Source: Methylophilus glucosoxydans
Lineage (GTDB): Bacteria; Pseudomonadota; Gammaproteobacteria; Burkholderiales; Methylophilaceae
DNA length: 64,000 bases
Assembly (NCBI RefSeq): GCF_042676145.1
Contig: NZ_JBHTJW010000002.1
Span: 1,054,001 to 1,118,000, forward strand
Direction: 5' to 3'
This document shows positions 62,648-64,000 of the stretch, in pieces (the stretch's first letter is position 1; the number at the start of each line of letters is the position of its first letter). A model generated the notes under the pieces. The model did not search any database and was not told the DNA's origin. It saw only the letters and a program-made list of their open reading frames with translations. The translations under genes and the position numbers were made by a program.

Positions 62648-62703
62648 GTGGTTGTTTTTATCAACCAATTGGCTCTCGGAAGTTGGTTTAAAACAACCTA
62701 AAA
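62645..62703 (+). terminator. Imperfect inverted repeat after the TonB-receptor gene
   Basis: AGGTGGTTGTTTTTATCAAC and the later GTTGGTTTAAAACAACCT form an imperfect stem right after the stop, followed by an A-rich run. It could end the receptor transcript, but the lack of a T run makes this weak. Confidence 0.4.
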
Positions 62704-62780
62704 AATAGGCTTTTAGCTCGATATTATTTTTGACTCTATTAAATATATGATTTTAATGATTATTTGTATTTTTTATCTAT

Positions 62781-62797
62781 TTGGCATGGCTTTTGCA
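62781..62797 (+). promoter_or_regulatory. Predicted sigma-54 promoter of the PEP-CTERM-like gene
   Basis: TTGGCATGGCTTTTGCA: GG at 62783-62784 and GC at 62795-62796, exactly ten bases apart. It differs from the TGGCACG-N4-TTGCA consensus by one base (T for C). Transcription would start near 62808, about 37 nt before the ATG. The 80 bp upstream are very A+T-rich, as at sigma-54 promoters helped by IHF. Confidence 0.8.
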
Positions 62798-62844
62798 AAG
62801 TCTCTATTGATAACTGATTAGTACAAAGGTATGTGAGGAGAATT

Positions 62845-64000
62845 ATGAAAACGGTAAATATAACCAGTCTGCTGGCCGCAGTGTTCGGGTCATTTTTGGT
62901 GGCATCGGAAGCAAGTGCTGCTTTCGTTGATTTGCCGACTGCAAGAAATACACCTGGCTGTGGCAGGGCCAACTCTGTGTTGATTAGATGTGGCGGTGTT
63001 GCCAACTCAACAAACGATCCCTTATACATCCCGACCGGGACTTTGAAGGCGGATGGTACCTATAATTTCCCATCATCCTTGTCTTTAATTAATCAGGTAG
63101 ATACAAACTTTTTGAGTGGTAGTGGTGCTACCTATTATTCAGGAAAGTTTTCGGATTATGTATTTATTGACTCCACCACAAATTCTGTTGTGATTGGTTC
63201 AAGATTGTTTTTCGGAACTCGTCCAGATGGTTTGAGAAATGTTGCAGAAGCGAACGACATTTTTCGTTATGGCTACAGCGGATTTAGCGTACAGGCTGGT
63301 TGGACACGTCTATCAGATTCAGATTTAAGACTTTACAGCGTTGCCTCATCCAATAAGGGGCTAGGCCAAGGCGCCGACGTTTATGATCCAAATGTTGTTG
63401 ATTTTAGATCTGATATTAATGCCTCTGAGGGTAATCCATTATCAGGCTTATATTTAATTCGAACCAACGCCACTGCTTTTAAAGTCATTAACAACGCTAT
63501 CGAAATTCGCCAGGGTGGTGAAGAGGGTCAATCTGTCCTATCAGTCAAGTTGTCAGGATATGCACCAACTAAACTAGAAGCAGGCATCCTCTCGGGTGAA
63601 AAAATTAATACTTATGGTGGAACTTACGCGAATGATATGAATATCAGTGGTGGACTGAACGTAAGTTACGGAAACACTCAGTTCAACGGTGCCGTAGTTG
63701 CAAACTCGAGTGCTGTTATCACAACCACACCCCAAACAAAAGTAACGTTCAATGGAGAATTCAATCAGCGTGTTGGCGCTCAGTTGGGTGGTGGTGGAGT
63801 TTTTGAATTCAATGGCGGGTACTCAGCAGGGAATAGCCCAGGTGCAGTAACTATTGATGGTGATGTTGTCTTTGGTACCGCTAATGAAACGCTTGTTGAA
63901 ATCGGCGGATTAATACAGGGCACTGATTATGATCACTTGACTGTTAATGGCAACTTGACATTTGGAGGCATTCTCAAGCTTTCCTTTATCAATGGCTATT
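62845..64000 (+). CDS. Secreted protein with autotransporter/PEP-CTERM-type repeats, 3' end outside window
   Basis: At least 385 residues from the ATG at 62845 (GAGGAG upstream, 5 nt away); open to the window end. A signal peptide spans about 1-26 (EASA-AF). The mature region is rich in Gly, Asn, Ser and Thr. Near the window end it has GGYSAGNSPGAVTIDGDVVFG and then GTDYDHLTVNGNLTFGG, the pattern typical of PEP-CTERM surface proteins (SPGNSPG and a YDxLxV segment). The PEP-CTERM sorting tail would lie beyond the edge, so this identity is inferred. The reading frame is A+T-richer than the core genes. Confidence 0.75.
   Translation, partial: MKTVNITSLLAAVFGSFLVASEASAAFVDLPTARNTPGCGRANSVLIRCGGVANSTNDPLYIPTGTLKADGTYNFPSSLSLINQVDTNFLSGSGATYYSGKFSDYVFIDSTTNSVVIGSRLFFGTRPDGLRNVAEANDIFRYGYSGFSVQAGWTRLSDSDLRLYSVASSNKGLGQGADVYDPNVVDFRSDINASEGNPLSGLYLIRTNATAFKVINNAIEIRQGGEEGQSVLSVKLSGYAPTKLEAGILSGEKINTYGGTYANDMNISGGLNVSYGNTQFNGAVVANSSAVITTTPQTKVTFNGEFNQRVGAQLGGGGVFEFNGGYSAGNSPGAVTIDGDVVFGTANETLVEIGGLIQGTDYDHLTVNGNLTFGGILKLSFINGY

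Overview
This is a stretch of chromosome from a Gram-negative bacterium, most likely a betaproteobacterium close to the Methylophilaceae. That placement rests on protein resemblance and on gene order: ribE-ribBA-algH-ruvX-pyrR-pyrB-pyrC', thrS-infC-rpmI-rplT-pheS-pheT-ihfA-merR, and an rpfE-like gene before recJ. No methanol-oxidation or other lineage-defining pathway gene lies in the window, so the family assignment is an inference. Coding density is high and most genes look vertically inherited.

Layout. 1-5.1 kb (minus strand): one compact operon for riboflavin and pyrimidine synthesis, with a GTP cyclohydrolase II domain that has lost its zinc cysteines and a dihydroorotase homologue that has lost its metal ligands. 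5.2-8.8 kb: a zinc metallopeptidase, a Nudix hydrolase, an SDR and a lytic transglycosylase. 8.8-17.5 kb: a prolyl-hydroxylase-like oxygenase, tRNA-Val(GAC), the translation operon (infC starts at a rare ATA codon), ihfA, a MerR regulator and tRNA-Pro(GGG). An integrase relic follows the tRNA-Pro. 18-24 kb: a GGDEF/EAL protein, rpfE-like and recJ, and an AraC/GyrI regulator in an A+T-richer patch. 24.6-37 kb: rluB, thiD, prmB, a GxxExxY gene bounded by inverted repeats, dapE, an ArsC-like gene, a second GGDEF/EAL protein, dapD, an M48 lipoprotein protease, kup and xseA. 37-45 kb: a lytic transglycosylase, dsbB, an unknown secreted protein, a third GGDEF protein, and cysM joined to a ydbH-ynbE-ydbL cluster for intermembrane phospholipid transport. 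45-49 kb: an outer-membrane barrel and several orphan genes, including a Ser/Thr-rich protein divergent from a 3'-5' exonuclease across a double palindromic operator. 49-59.8 kb: rlmD, an oligopeptide ABC binding protein and two permeases (no ATPase gene), an L,D-transpeptidase overlapping the permeases, a YhhQ-type transporter, a methyltransferase, nagZ, lpxO-like and a BI-1/YccA protein.

The last 4.2 kb (59.8-64 kb) is visibly more A+T-rich. It holds a TonB-dependent receptor and a secreted protein resembling PEP-CTERM surface proteins, cut by the window edge. Each is preceded by a GG-N10-GC sigma-54 promoter element, so the two are probably co-regulated. This and the inverted-repeat GxxExxY cassette at 27.6-28.05 kb are the most interesting parts of the window.
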